A DNA stretch of 64,000 nt from Metabacillus dongyingensis (GTDB taxonomy: Bacteria > Bacillota > Bacilli > Bacillales > Bacillaceae): contig NZ_CP082944.1 in NCBI RefSeq assembly GCF_019933155.2, positions 1,304,001-1,368,000 on the forward strand, written 5' to 3'. The number at the start of each line of letters is the position of its first letter. Position 1 is the first letter of the stretch. The notes beneath the pieces are model-generated. The model was not told where the DNA came from, ran no database searches, and was given only the letters and a program-made list of their open reading frames with translations. The position numbers and the translations under genes are program-made. This document shows, one piece after another, positions 37,178 to 47,125 of the stretch.

Positions 37178-38602
37178 TTACTCTCTTTCAAAAAGGGATG
37201 CACCTGCAATCCCCGGGTTTGTCATCTCGTAAGGATTTAAAATGAGATCAAGCTCTTCTGCTGTCAATACATCATATTGAAGGCATAGCTCGCGTACAGA
37301 TTTTCCATTTAAAATGGCTTCTCGTGCGATGCGTGCAGCCACTTCGTATCCAATATGCGGATTTACAGCTGTAATAATCCCTGCGCTTTTTTCTACATAT
37401 TCTTTTAACCGGTCTTCGTTTGCTTCAATGCCTGCAAGGCAGTAATCGGTGAAGGAACGAAATGCATTGTTCATTATACTGATTGATTGAAGTAAGTTGA
37501 ATACAAGCACAGGTTCCATCACGTTTAGTTCAAGCTGACCCGCTTCAGAGGCCAAACAGATCGTATGGTCGTTGCCAATTACCTGGAATGCCACTTGGTT
37601 AATCATTTCCGGCATAACCGGATTTACTTTTCCCGGCATAATCGATGAGCCTGGCTGTCGAGCAGGCAAGAATATCTCCCCAAATCCCGCGCGAGGGCCT
37701 GATGCCATTAAACGCAGGTCGTTGGCAATTTTCGACATGTTCATCATACATACTTTTAGGGCGGCAGAGACTTCTGTGTAGGCATCCGTATTTTGTGTTG
37801 CATCAACAAGATGCTCTGCACCTACGAGAGGAAGACCGCTGATGTCCGCTAAATGCTTGACCACATTTTTGATATAGCGAGGGTCTGCATTTAAGCCTGT
37901 GCCAACGGCTGTGGCCCCCATATTTACTTCATACAGATGCTGGCGTGATTGTTGAATGCGTTTGATATCACGCTCTAATACACGGCTGTAAGCTTCAAAC
38001 TCTTGGCCAAGCCGGATCGGCACCGCGTCTTGGAGGTGTGTACGGCCCATTTTAATGACATGATCGAATTGCTTCGCCTTTTTTTTAAACACTTCCTGCA
38101 TATATTGCATTGTGTCTAACAACTTTCCAACTAAATTAAGAGTTGCAATATGAATGGCGGTTGGAAACACATCATTCGTTGATTGTGACATATTGACATG
38201 GCTGTTTGGGCTCAACTCAGCATATGCCCCTTTTTCTTTGCTGAGCAGCTCAAGTGCACGGTTCGTAATAACTTCGTTTGCATTCATATTCATGGATGTA
38301 CCGGCACCGCCTTGGATCGGATCTACGATAAACTGGTCATGCCATTTTCCTTCAATAATTTCGTCTGCTGCCTGAACAATCGCATCTCCAAGGCCTTTGT
38401 ATAAACGTTTCACATCCATATTCGCGAGCGCAGCCGCTTTTTTGACGATTGCCAATGCTCTAATTAAATCCTCGTGAATGCGATAGCCAGTAATCGGAAA
38501 GTTTTCTACAGCCCTTAATGTCTGCACACCATAATAGGCATTAATAGGCAATTCTCTTTCTCCCAAAAAATCTTTTTCTTTTCGTACATGTTCGTTTTTC
38601 AA
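37178..38602 (-). CDS. aspA: Aspartate ammonia-lyase (aspartase)
   Basis: A 474-residue homotetrameric enzyme that converts aspartate to fumarate and ammonia. The signature GSSIMPGKVNP carries the catalytic serine loop; QGGAGTSMNMNANEV, SPNSHVNMSQSTNDVFP and MGRTHLQDAVP are the other active-site regions. It resembles B. subtilis AnsB. Start: a TTG at 38602 has GGGGGAG six bases upstream; an ATG five codons earlier (38617) has no clear binding site but cannot be excluded. It lies 47 bp after the GltT-like transporter gene, in one operon. Confidence 0.93.
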   Translation of the reverse strand: MKNEHVRKEKDFLGERELPINAYYGVQTLRAVENFPITGYRIHEDLIRALAIVKKAAALANMDVKRLYKGLGDAIVQAADEIIEGKWHDQFIVDPIQGGAGTSMNMNANEVITNRALELLSKEKGAYAELSPNSHVNMSQSTNDVFPTAIHIATLNLVGKLLDTMQYMQEVFKKKAKQFDHVIKMGRTHLQDAVPIRLGQEFEAYSRVLERDIKRIQQSRQHLYEVNMGATAVGTGLNADPRYIKNVVKHLADISGLPLVGAEHLVDATQNTDAYTEVSAALKVCMMNMSKIANDLRLMASGPRAGFGEIFLPARQPGSSIMPGKVNPVMPEMINQVAFQVIGNDHTICLASEAGQLELNVMEPVLVFNLLQSISIMNNAFRSFTDYCLAGIEANEDRLKEYVEKSAGIITAVNPHIGYEVAARIAREAILNGKSVRELCLQYDVLTAEELDLILNPYEMTNPGIAGASLFERE

Positions 38603-38649
38603 GTTGAACTCCCCCATCTATATCTTGCTCACTATGATGTTAAGAAAGA

Positions 38650-39936
38650 TTATGCTACATTTGTTTGTTTACTTGCTTCAAGTGATTTGATATAATCTTG
38701 CGCTTTTTGTTCATTGAATTGACCTTCCCATTTAGACATTACAATGGCCGCAAGAGAGTTACCTATAACATTGACCACTGTTCGTGCCATATCTAATACA
38801 CGATCAACACCTGCGATAAAAGCTAATCCTTCCATCGGGAGTCCCATTGCGCCGAGCGTAGCCAAGAGCACGACAAATGAGGCACCAGGTACGCCGGCCA
38901 TTCCCTTTGAAGTTACCATCAGAACTAACACAAGGGTCAGCTGTTCTGGAATAGACATGTCAATTCCATACATTTGTGCGATAAATAAAGCGCCAATCGC
39001 TTGATAAATCGTCGAGCCGTCCAGATTAAAAGAATACCCTGTCGGAATGACAAAAGACGTTATAGCTTTTGGACAACCGAAGCGCTCCATTTTTTCCATT
39101 AGTTTTGGCAGCACCGCCTCTGAACTTGCGGTAGAAAAAGCGAGTACCATTTCATCTTTCAAGATTTTCATGATCGTAAAGATATGGGTGCCGCACCATC
39201 TTGCAATTAATCCTAGTACAATCAATACGAAGAAGATCATGGCACCGTATACCACTATTACAAGCTTGCCAAGCGGAATAAGGGACGCAAGTCCAAATTT
39301 TGAAACTGTGACGCCGATTAAGGCAAATACCCCAAACGGTGCAAACTTCATTACTTGATTTGTCACCCAAAACATGGACTCGGCAACACCCTCAAAGAAT
39401 GTCAAAACGGGCTTCCCTCTTTCACCGAGTGATGCTACCCCAAGACCAAACAATACTGAAAAGAAAATAATTGCAAGCATATCGCCCTTCATTAAGGACT
39501 CAAATATGTTCGAAGGTACGATGTTAACGAAAGTATCGGCAATTCCATGACTATTTTGTTCGTTGGCTGAATCGACATATTTATCGATGCTGGCCGTACC
39601 TAACTCATCCATTTGAATGCCTGCACCAGGCTGTACAATGTTTGCAGCCAGCAACCCGACGATAATCGCAATGGTTGTGATGACTTCAAAGTATAGAATC
39701 GTTTTGCCGCCAAGTTTTCCAAGCTTTTTTACATCACCCACGCCGGCAACACCGACAATCAATGTTGCGACGACAATCGGCACGACAATCATTTTAATTA
39801 AGCGAATAAAAATATCTCCAATCGGCTGGAGGAATCCTTCAATATTTGGATTTCCATAAAAGACAGCTCCAACCGCGATTCCTAAAATGAGACCAATTAC
39901 AATCTGCCAAGCTAAGCCAAGTTTTAGTTTTTTCAT
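38650..39936 (-). CDS. Proton/sodium-glutamate/aspartate symporter (GltT-like)
   Basis: A 428-residue dicarboxylate/amino acid:cation symporter (DAACS family) in the membrane. It resembles B. subtilis GltT, the main aspartate/glutamate importer: IGDIFIRLIKMIVVPIVVATLI, the serine-rich hairpin AFSTASSEAVLPKLM, GYSFNLDGSTIYQ (TM7) and the TSKGMAGVPGASFVVL hairpin are visible, as is GVDRVLDMARTVVNV in TM8. The ATG at 39936 is chosen because AAGGGG stands eight bases upstream. It heads the aspA-malic enzyme operon, so aspartate is the probable substrate. Confidence 0.9.
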   Translation of the reverse strand: MKKLKLGLAWQIVIGLILGIAVGAVFYGNPNIEGFLQPIGDIFIRLIKMIVVPIVVATLIVGVAGVGDVKKLGKLGGKTILYFEVITTIAIIVGLLAANIVQPGAGIQMDELGTASIDKYVDSANEQNSHGIADTFVNIVPSNIFESLMKGDMLAIIFFSVLFGLGVASLGERGKPVLTFFEGVAESMFWVTNQVMKFAPFGVFALIGVTVSKFGLASLIPLGKLVIVVYGAMIFFVLIVLGLIARWCGTHIFTIMKILKDEMVLAFSTASSEAVLPKLMEKMERFGCPKAITSFVIPTGYSFNLDGSTIYQAIGALFIAQMYGIDMSIPEQLTLVLVLMVTSKGMAGVPGASFVVLLATLGAMGLPMEGLAFIAGVDRVLDMARTVVNVIGNSLAAIVMSKWEGQFNEQKAQDYIKSLEASKQTNVA

Positions 39937-39971
39937 CCCATCCACCCCTTCAAGTCTATTACCAATATGAG

Positions 39972-39985
39972 TGTAAGCGGTTACC
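39972..39985. promoter_or_regulatory. Probable CcpA cre box upstream of the aspartate operon
   Basis: TGTAAGCGGTTACC matches the cre consensus TGNAANCGNTNNCA except for the last base. It lies 36 bp upstream of the transporter start. Confidence 0.55.
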
Positions 39986-40018
39986 TACAATAACCTACTG
40001 ATTCATACGAAAACCTAC
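39983..40018. promoter_or_regulatory. Phased ACCTAC direct repeats (putative response-regulator site)
   Basis: ACCTAC occurs at 39983, 39993 and 40013, spaced 10 and 20 bp, between the divergent transporter and sensor kinase genes. Helical-turn phasing of direct repeats is typical for response regulators, and the GlnL-like regulator encoded next door is the natural candidate. Confidence 0.5.
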
Positions 40019-40112
40019 AAATACTTATAAAAAAATAAAAAAAATTTTCTCATAACTGTTTCAACTTTCCAAAGGTTTGAGTACAATGTGTAATGTTTGT
40101 ACATTATTTGGT

Positions 40113-41399
40113 ATGGAGGTGTCCGAACTGAAGGAACGAATTTTAGCAGTTTTATTGATGATGATTGCCGTACCGCTCGCTGGAGAGTTTAAATTCTATC
40201 CGTTCAATGATGCATTCCGCGTCAGCCTGGGGACACCGGCATTTTTCTTGTTTTTGTTATGGAACAGAGGCATTCACCCGTATATTGCAGGGGTTTTGAC
40301 TGGGACAAGTGTGTTTGTGTTTCGGTTTTTGCTGGCGGTCATTATCAGTGACATACCGGTTGAAGAGGCAATCTGCCGTCATCTTCCGGTGTTCCTTTAT
40401 TACGCCATGTACGCTTTCATTTTTCATATTACAAAGCTGAATGAGAAGCATAATAAGCCGTTTATGATTGGAATACTAGGCGTGGTCATTGAATTTTGTG
40501 CAAGCTTGTCGGAAATGGCGATTCGATCCTCGTTAGCGGATCAGATTATTTCATTTCACGCAATCAAACAGATTATCTTTATCGCGTTTATCCGAAGTTT
40601 TTTCGTACTTGGTTTTTTTAACATTATTAAACTGAGAGAAGCAAAATTGGCAGAGGAAGAGCAGCGCAGACAAAACGAGCAAATGCTGCTGTTCATTTCG
40701 AATTTGTATGAGGAATCTGTTCAGCTTAAGAAAACGATGCAAAATGCAGAAGAAATCACCCACAAATGTTATGATTTTTATCGCAGGCTGAAATCGGGAG
40801 ATTCACATGGTCATGAGGCTCAAACAGCATTGCAAATTGCAGGTCTTGTACATGAAATGAAAAAAGATAATCAGCGAATTTATGCTGGACTGTCAAAGTT
40901 GATGACCTCTGAAAAGCTAGAGGACTACATGAGCATTGAGCAGCTGAGTAACATTATGTTTGTTTCAAATAGAAGGTATGCGGAGTTATTAAATAAACAC
41001 GTTTCGTTTTCTCTGCATGTGGAAGGGGAACATCCGCCATATCAAGTAAACATGGTGTTATCATTGATAAATAACTTGATCGGAAATGCGTTGGAAGCCA
41101 TTGAACAAGAGGGACATATATCGTTGTATGTCATTCGAAGAGACCGGATGGTAGAATTTCAGGTCTGTGATAATGGACCAGGCATTGAGCAAAAGCTGAA
41201 AGAAATCATTTTTAAAGAGGGGTTTACAACGAAGTATGATGTTTCCGGCAATCCTTCTACAGGCATTGGACTTTCGTATGTGAAACAAACCGTTGACAAG
41301 CTTGGCGGACATATTAAGCTAATAGATAATCATAAAGAAACCATATTTGTCATCGGGCTTCCGATTGATGCGATGATACAGAAAGGACAGGTCAAATGA
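40113..41399 (+). CDS. Sensor histidine kinase, GlnK-type
   Basis: A ~428-residue membrane kinase. Six or so hydrophobic segments (about 1-175, with LAGEFKFYPFNDAFRVSLG conserved in GlnK-like sensors) are followed by a linker helix and a HATPase_c domain: NNLIGNALEAIE (N box), VCDNGPGI (G1) and STGIGLSYVKQTVDKLGG (G2). The phosphoacceptor is probably the His in GLVHEMKKDNQ. The start is uncertain: the ATG at 40113 is used, with an in-frame GTG and CTG just after a GGAGG. It is coupled to the regulator gene by a 4-bp overlap and divergent from the aspartate operon, which it probably controls. Confidence 0.82.
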   Translation: MEVSELKERILAVLLMMIAVPLAGEFKFYPFNDAFRVSLGTPAFFLFLLWNRGIHPYIAGVLTGTSVFVFRFLLAVIISDIPVEEAICRHLPVFLYYAMYAFIFHITKLNEKHNKPFMIGILGVVIEFCASLSEMAIRSSLADQIISFHAIKQIIFIAFIRSFFVLGFFNIIKLREAKLAEEEQRRQNEQMLLFISNLYEESVQLKKTMQNAEEITHKCYDFYRRLKSGDSHGHEAQTALQIAGLVHEMKKDNQRIYAGLSKLMTSEKLEDYMSIEQLSNIMFVSNRRYAELLNKHVSFSLHVEGEHPPYQVNMVLSLINNLIGNALEAIEQEGHISLYVIRRDRMVEFQVCDNGPGIEQKLKEIIFKEGFTTKYDVSGNPSTGIGLSYVKQTVDKLGGHIKLIDNHKETIFVIGLPIDAMIQKGQVK

Positions 41400-42310
41400 A
41401 TTACTTCATTATAGACGATGATCCAGCTATTAGAGCGATGCTGACAGACTTGATTGAGGATGAGGATTTAGGCAAAGTGGTGGGTGAAGCAGAAGACGGA
41501 TCATTGGTGGACAATGGGAAGCTTGCGCTCAAAAAAGTAGACGTGGTGCTCATGGATTTACTGATGCCAAAGAGAGATGGAATTGAAACAATTCGTGTTC
41601 TTTCTTCTGAATTCCAGGGGAAATTCGTGATGATTTCTCAAATGGAGGCAAAGGAGCTCATAGGGGAAGCATATAGTTTAGGAGCAGAATACTACATCAC
41701 AAAGCCGTTAAACCGCCTTGAAATAGCAGGAGTGTTAAAAAAGGTAAACGAGCGGGTCATTCTGGAAAAATCAATTCGAGGCATTCAAGAATCGTTAACA
41801 TTATTTACAGGTCATCAGTCGCCGCCATCCAGCTCTTCTCATACAAAAAATATAATCGAAGCAGGCCGTTCATTGATTTCAGATTTAGGGATGATTGGAG
41901 AAAGCGGCAGTGAAGACTTGATGAAAATTTTAGAATTCCTGCAGGATGATAAACAAAAGTTCGGATCCTCCTACTTTCCGCCTCTAAAGGAAATTTTTTA
42001 TGGAAATGCCCAAAAAAAGCTTGGAGAACAGGCTGCCGAGGCGGAAGTACAAAAAGAAATGAAAGCCTCCGAACAGCGGGTTCGCAGAGCAATTTACCAG
42101 GCGCTCAACTATATTGCCTCATTAGGGTTAACAGATTACACGAATCCAAAATTCGAGGCGTATTCATCCACATTTTTCGATTTCTCTGAAGTCCGGAAGA
42201 AAATGCTGGAGCTTGAAGATAAAAGTGAACGAAGCACCAATCAAAGCCGAATCAACATGAAAAAATTCATTCAATCGCTCTATATAGAAGCGCAGCAATT
42301 GGTGGATTAG
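41396..42310 (+). CDS. Response regulator with YcbB domain (GlnL-type)
   Basis: A 304-residue DNA-binding regulator. The receiver domain (1-120) has the acidic pocket IIDDDP (6-10), phosphoacceptor Asp54 in VLMDLLMP and Lys in YYITKPLNR. The C-terminal half (about 150-304) is a YcbB-type output domain (EQRVRRAIYQALNYIASLG, ending KKFIQSLYIEAQQL) as in B. subtilis GlnL. GlnL there activates glutamine transport; here the neighbours suggest aspartate/glutamate uptake. Start overlaps the kinase stop (ATGA). Confidence 0.85.
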   Translation: MNYFIIDDDPAIRAMLTDLIEDEDLGKVVGEAEDGSLVDNGKLALKKVDVVLMDLLMPKRDGIETIRVLSSEFQGKFVMISQMEAKELIGEAYSLGAEYYITKPLNRLEIAGVLKKVNERVILEKSIRGIQESLTLFTGHQSPPSSSSHTKNIIEAGRSLISDLGMIGESGSEDLMKILEFLQDDKQKFGSSYFPPLKEIFYGNAQKKLGEQAAEAEVQKEMKASEQRVRRAIYQALNYIASLGLTDYTNPKFEAYSSTFFDFSEVRKKMLELEDKSERSTNQSRINMKKFIQSLYIEAQQLVD

Positions 42311-42980
42311 CGGAAAAATTTGTTTCTTGCAAATTGCAGGGATTATGTGCAGTCATGTTGTAACAAGGCTGTTGTTACTAGACAACATGTTCAGAAACGA
42401 ACAATAAAACCTTGATACTCCTACATGCATAAATAAATACCATTTATTTTGTATGAAGCTCGGTTTGCACAAGATCCTATGATGAAAATAAATACTAAGG
42501 CTGAAGGTTGATTAGGAAAAAAGCCTTCTGAACTAACAATTAGAGCATGATCATAGAGATCGTGTTCTTTTTTGTATCAGCACCTAAGAACACCAATTTT
42601 CGTGAGCAATTTCATACACTTTTTAATTAATTGCTTGTTAAGCTACAGGAACAAGTGCGTACGTCATGACCAAGGTTGTTTCTTTCTAAAACAACCTATA
42701 GGAAAACTAAAAAAACGGGAGGGATACACTTCCGCATATTTACACAAAGTAGTACAAATAATAATTGAATATTCTTCGATTTTTCAAATGAAGCTGGAAT
42801 TTCTCTTCCTCGGAACTGCATGGCTAATTCATTTTATTAGGCACAAAATCGAATAGGGTTATCGTTAATGTTCCGGGTTACATACTAATCTAGAAGCTTT
42901 TTTAACATTAATAACAACATTTTAGAAATGTTTATTCCTAATGTCAGTTGCGGGCTTTGGGTACTTAAAGGGTGATTAAT
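42311..42980. other. Intergenic, no gene recognised
   Basis: 670 bp of AT-rich sequence between the two-component system and the germination operon. Apart from one terminator at 42543 no supported gene, repeat or RNA was found; a short open frame at 42572-42856 has a TTG start, no binding site and no family resemblance. Confidence 0.4.
42543..42574 (+). terminator. Terminator downstream of the two-component system
   Basis: GAGCATGATC pairs with GATCGTGTTC (with G-U pairs) over a 5-base loop, followed by TTTTTT. Confidence 0.7.
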
Positions 42981-43106
42981 ATGTGGAAAATGGTGGTTTC
43001 CTATCTTCCGGACTGGAAAGTCTTTATTCAGGGTTTTATCGTATTTTTCATTCCGTTTTTGATCACAAGATTTTTTAAATGGGTCCGTACTTTAGAGGAA
43101 GAGTGA
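42981..43106 (+). CDS. Small membrane peptide heading the germination operon
   Basis: A 41-codon gene with AAAGGGTG upstream. The product begins [15 protein letters not shown], has one hydrophobic segment (about 15-32, [11 protein letters not shown]) and ends in the charged WVRTLEEE. Its stop codon TGA overlaps the ATG of the GerA-type gene (TGATG), strong evidence that it is translated and coupled. Small D-type subunits are known with some GerA receptors, but those usually have two membrane segments; this one has a single segment, so it may be a new accessory or a leader peptide. Confidence 0.65.
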   Translation: MWKMVVSYLPDWKVFIQGFIVFFIPFLITRFFKWVRTLEEE

Positions 43107-44686
43107 TGAGAATGAAATGGTGGAAATCAAAGATAAAACAAACGCAGAAACCTTCCATTCAAAGTGATAAAGAGCAGAAAACTACGTTTTTTCAAGATTC
43201 AAAAGGTCAAATTACAGGCGATTTCGACTTAGATCTGGAACTTGTCAAGCAAGAAATGGCCCATAACTCGGATGTTCACTTTCGGGAGTTTAACATAGGG
43301 CGCACAGGCATACGGGCGGCGATTATTTTTGTCGATGGGCTGTCAGATAAAGATCTCATCGACAAACATATTATGAAATCATTGATGCTTAATTTTTGTG
43401 AAGAATACAAACAGGAAACTCCTTATGTGAAAGGTGCCATTTCAAAAGAATTTATTAAAAATCAAGTCCTTTCTATTAGTGAAGTAGAAGAAGCCCATCA
43501 TATAAAAGAGTTGATGACAAAAGTATTAACAGGTTCAACAGCCCTTTTGATTGATGGGTCATCTGATGTGTACATTCTTGGTACAACAAAAGCAAACAAA
43601 CGGAATATTGAAGAGCCAGTATCAGAGGCATTGGTCAGAGGTCCACGGGTAGGTTTCACTGAGATTATAAGCGATAATACCGCGCTTTTACGACGCCATG
43701 GTGAAAATGAGAACCTATCATTAATAAAATTTCAAGTTGGAAAGCGTGCAAAAAAAGAACTGGTCATCGCCTATATGCAAGAAATTGCTGACCCTGAATT
43801 AATAGAAGAGGTCAAGAAAAGAGTTCGGAAAATCGATATTGATCATGTACCGGAATCTGGCTATGTAGAACAACTGATCGAAGATAATTACCTCAGTCCT
43901 TTTCCCCAAGTACAGAGTACGGAGCGCCCTGATCGCGTCATTAGTGCATTGATGGAAGGAAGAGCAGCAATCTTGTTAGATGGCACGCCTTTCGCTTTGA
44001 TCGCCCCAGTTACATTTAGCATGCTGCTGCAATCGCCAGAAGATTATTATGAACGTTGGATTCCAGGCACGCTTTTTCGTCTGCTGCGTTTTGGAGCAGC
44101 TATTGTTACGTTGTTTGCACCTGCTTTATATATTTCTTTTATCTCATTTCATCCGGGGTTGATTCCTAGTGAGTTAGCCATTTCTATCTCAGGGACAAGG
44201 GAAGGTGTTCCGTTTCCTTCTTTAATAGAAGCACTGCTTATGGAAGTAGCAATCGAAATATTGCGGGAAGCTGGTCTGCGATTGCCCAAGCCTATTGGTC
44301 CAGCAATGGGGATTGTTGGCGGACTGATAATTGGTGAAGCAGCGGTGCAAGCAGGGATAGTCAGCAATATCATGGTTATCGTAGTGGCAATAACCGCCAT
44401 TTCCTCCTTTGCGATTCCGAGTTATAGCGCGGGGATTCCATTGCGCATTCTTCGCTTTGTAGCCATGTTTGGCGCTGCCTTGTTTGGATTGTATGGGGTT
44501 ATTCTATTTTTCCTCTTACTTTGCAGTCATTTGGTTAAACTAAAGAGCTTTGGCGTACCTTATGCTAGTCCGGCTGTGCCTTATCGATTAAACGACTGGA
44601 AAGATTTTATGGTTCGCATGCCGCTTCAGATGATGAAACGACGTCCGAAGATGATGCACACGAAAGATGAAATCCGTAAAGGATAG
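43106..44686 (+). CDS. Spore germination receptor A subunit (GerA/GerKA family)
   Basis: A 526-residue protein of the inner spore membrane. The hydrophilic N-terminal half (about 30-280, with [22 protein letters not shown] and [13 protein letters not shown]) forms the ligand-linked domain; [17 protein letters not shown] precedes four to five membrane helices, with [27 protein letters not shown] conserved in the family. With the next two genes it makes an ABC germinant receptor. Start at 43106 is set by the overlapping stop of the small gene and AGAGGAAGAG upstream. Confidence 0.92.
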   Translation: MRMKWWKSKIKQTQKPSIQSDKEQKTTFFQDSKGQITGDFDLDLELVKQEMAHNSDVHFREFNIGRTGIRAAIIFVDGLSDKDLIDKHIMKSLMLNFCEEYKQETPYVKGAISKEFIKNQVLSISEVEEAHHIKELMTKVLTGSTALLIDGSSDVYILGTTKANKRNIEEPVSEALVRGPRVGFTEIISDNTALLRRHGENENLSLIKFQVGKRAKKELVIAYMQEIADPELIEEVKKRVRKIDIDHVPESGYVEQLIEDNYLSPFPQVQSTERPDRVISALMEGRAAILLDGTPFALIAPVTFSMLLQSPEDYYERWIPGTLFRLLRFGAAIVTLFAPALYISFISFHPGLIPSELAISISGTREGVPFPSLIEALLMEVAIEILREAGLRLPKPIGPAMGIVGGLIIGEAAVQAGIVSNIMVIVVAITAISSFAIPSYSAGIPLRILRFVAMFGAALFGLYGVILFFLLLCSHLVKLKSFGVPYASPAVPYRLNDWKDFMVRMPLQMMKRRPKMMHTKDEIRKG

Positions 44687-44713
44687 CCTACTTAGAAAGG
44701 AAGTGAACCCTAG

Positions 44714-45817
44714 ATGAATCTCAGTCCGAAAGACCGATTAACCACTCCCCAAGCAGCTGTTGTCGTCATTAATTTTATCCTCGGATCAGGGATCCTCACT
44801 CTGCCCAGGACATCTGTAGAAAAGGTAAAAACACCAGATGTTTGGATTACCGTTATTCTAGGCGGACTAATCGCTATGATAGCAGGGGTGATCATTGTGA
44901 AATTAAGCCAACAGTTTCCCGAAAAAACCTTTTATCAATATAATCGAGAAATCATAGGAAAATGGGTAGGCGGGCTGGTCAGTCTCCTTATTGTATGTTA
45001 TTTATTAATGACTTCCGGGTTTCAAATCCGTTCAATGGTTGAAGTAACAGGCTTTTATTTACTGGAAGGCACCCCTGCTTGGGCAATCACCATGTCATTT
45101 ATTTGGGTAGGTCTCTATTTGATCATTGGAGGAATCAATCCGATCGCCCGTCTGTTTGAAATAATATTCCCTATTACGATCATCCTTTTCTTGCTGGTTG
45201 TCTTTATGAGTTTTGGAATATTTGAAATGGATAATCTCCGTCCGGTATTAGGATTGGGAGTCATACCAGTGCTAAAAGAGGTAAAGACTACGGCTCTCTC
45301 GTATACAGGAATTGAAATCATGTTGTTCCTTCCGGCATTTATGAAACATCCGCATAAAGCAGTAAAAGCTGTTGTAGTCGGAATAGCTATACCCTTGGTC
45401 TTTTATATAATAACCGTCATTATGGTAATTGGAGCGTTTTCCGTCGATGGAGTGGTCACAAGAACATGGCCGACCCTTGATCTCATGAGAAGTTTTGAAA
45501 TCCGCGGCCTGATCTTTGAAAGATTTGAGTCTATGCTGCTCGTAATATGGATCATGCAATTATTTGCTACATTTACCATCTCCTACTATGCGGCTGCTTT
45601 GGGGCTGGCTCAACTCTTCAAAAAGAACATTCATCCATTTATGTATGGATTACTTCCTGTTATTTACATTATCTCTATGGTGCCGAAAAATATTAATGAC
45701 CAATTTAAACTCGGTGATTTGATTGGCAATGCCGCGTTGTATTTATTTGGTTTACTGCCTTTGCTCCTTCTCATAATCTCGAGATGGAAGGTGGGAAAGC
45801 ATGAAGCAAAACCGTAA
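44714..45817 (+). CDS. Spore germination receptor B subunit (GerKB/APC family)
   Basis: A 367-residue, ten-helix protein of the spore germination permease family (APC superfamily), the subunit that most likely binds the germinant. LTTPQAAVVVINFILGSGILTLPR is the helix-1 motif with the GSGILTLP break, and GLGVIPVLKE occurs mid-protein. It lies 27 bp after the A subunit with AGAAAGGAAG upstream, and overlaps the C-subunit gene by 17 bp. Confidence 0.92.
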   Translation: MNLSPKDRLTTPQAAVVVINFILGSGILTLPRTSVEKVKTPDVWITVILGGLIAMIAGVIIVKLSQQFPEKTFYQYNREIIGKWVGGLVSLLIVCYLLMTSGFQIRSMVEVTGFYLLEGTPAWAITMSFIWVGLYLIIGGINPIARLFEIIFPITIILFLLVVFMSFGIFEMDNLRPVLGLGVIPVLKEVKTTALSYTGIEIMLFLPAFMKHPHKAVKAVVVGIAIPLVFYIITVIMVIGAFSVDGVVTRTWPTLDLMRSFEIRGLIFERFESMLLVIWIMQLFATFTISYYAAALGLAQLFKKNIHPFMYGLLPVIYIISMVPKNINDQFKLGDLIGNAALYLFGLLPLLLLIISRWKVGKHEAKP

Positions 45818-47009
45818 CAATAAACTACTCCTTTCAGTTTCGCTGTCGGTTCTTTTACTCCTTTCTCTTACAGGATGCTGGAGCAGTAATGAAATTGAAG
45901 AGATTGGATTAAGTGTAGGTTTAGCATTGGATGAAGGAAGAGAGTCAACAATTGAGAAAGAGCTAAAGAAACAGGGTGGGGGGTATACTAAAAGCGATAT
46001 CATAACGATGACCCACCAATTTGTTAACGCACAAGGAAAAGGATCAGAGAGTAATGGGGGAGGAAAGCAAAAACCTTATATAAATATTTCTGAAACCGGT
46101 GATTCCATCCATCAAATGACTCGAGAATTTTCTTTGAGAAAGGATCGCCCTATGTTCAGCCCGCATCTAAAAGTTATTGTCATCAATTCGGATCTTGCAC
46201 GCAGCTATAGTCTTGAACAATTACTTGATCAATTTCTCCGTGATAATGAGATTAGACCAAGCTGTCTTGTGTTCATTAGCAAGGGGCAAGCCAGAGAGAC
46301 GATGGAATCAAAGGAAGCAGGAGAAATTCCAGCGTTTCGTTTGCTTGGAATAGCAGATAATGAATATCGAACAACAAGGATTTCGCCCTCTATATCGCTT
46401 GCTAAATTAGAGGGAAAGATGCAATCAAAATCTAGTTTTCTTTTACAAAATGTAATCTCGACGAATGGAGAAGTAAAATTTTCAGGAGCTGCCGTGATTG
46501 AAGGAAAGACCAAAAAGCTGCGTGGTTTTTTGAATGAAGAAGAATTGGAAGGCTTAACGTGGATAACCGGAAAGGGAAAAGGCGGTTTGGTGAAAAGCTT
46601 TGATAAAGAGACAAGTCAGCCAATCATATACGAGGTAACGTCAATGGAAAGCAAAATTATACCTCATGTTAATGGAAAAAATATCTCTTTTGATGTGAAT
46701 ATCGAATCAGAGGGACGCCTATCAGAAAATTGGGTGGTTTCGGAGAAAACATCTGAAAATAAATTTTTAAAGAACGCTGAAAAAGCCGCTGAAGAAGAAG
46801 TAAATCGATTAGTGAATAATGTTTTAGAAATCATGCAAGAGGATTACCAAGTCGATGTTGCCGGCTTTGGAAACCAACTGAGAATTAAACATCCTAAAGT
46901 ATGGGAAAAGGTCAAAAAGGATTGGGATCAAACATTTAGTGAGATTCCTATCAAGTACAACCTGAAATTAACTATCACTGAATATGGGGCATCAGGCTCC
47001 AGCAAGTGA
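45801..47009 (+). CDS. Spore germination receptor C subunit (GerKC lipoprotein)
   Basis: A 402-residue lipoprotein of the Ger(x)C family. The lipobox LTGC places lipidated Cys26, followed by WSSNEIEEIGLSVGLALDE, the usual start of the mature C subunit. MFSPHLKVIVINSDLARSY and the C-terminal three-domain pattern are recognisable. The length is normal. It is the last gene of the germination operon; no terminator with a T run is obvious directly after it. Confidence 0.92.
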   Translation: MKQNRNNKLLLSVSLSVLLLLSLTGCWSSNEIEEIGLSVGLALDEGRESTIEKELKKQGGGYTKSDIITMTHQFVNAQGKGSESNGGGKQKPYINISETGDSIHQMTREFSLRKDRPMFSPHLKVIVINSDLARSYSLEQLLDQFLRDNEIRPSCLVFISKGQARETMESKEAGEIPAFRLLGIADNEYRTTRISPSISLAKLEGKMQSKSSFLLQNVISTNGEVKFSGAAVIEGKTKKLRGFLNEEELEGLTWITGKGKGGLVKSFDKETSQPIIYEVTSMESKIIPHVNGKNISFDVNIESEGRLSENWVVSEKTSENKFLKNAEKAAEEEVNRLVNNVLEIMQEDYQVDVAGFGNQLRIKHPKVWEKVKKDWDQTFSEIPIKYNLKLTITEYGASGSSK

Positions 47010-47125
47010 ATCCTTGTGTACAGTTTTGATGATTATTTCTAAAATGAAAAGAAACTCCATCTTAAATATTGTTTAAGACTATTCATCTGTCCAAAATAGA
47101 GAGTATAAATCAAAAAAATCCATAA

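Noticed and set aside
42572..42856. Open frame of 94 codons between the two-component system and the germination operon
   Set aside because: TTG start inside the T run of a terminator, no binding site, no recognisable domain.
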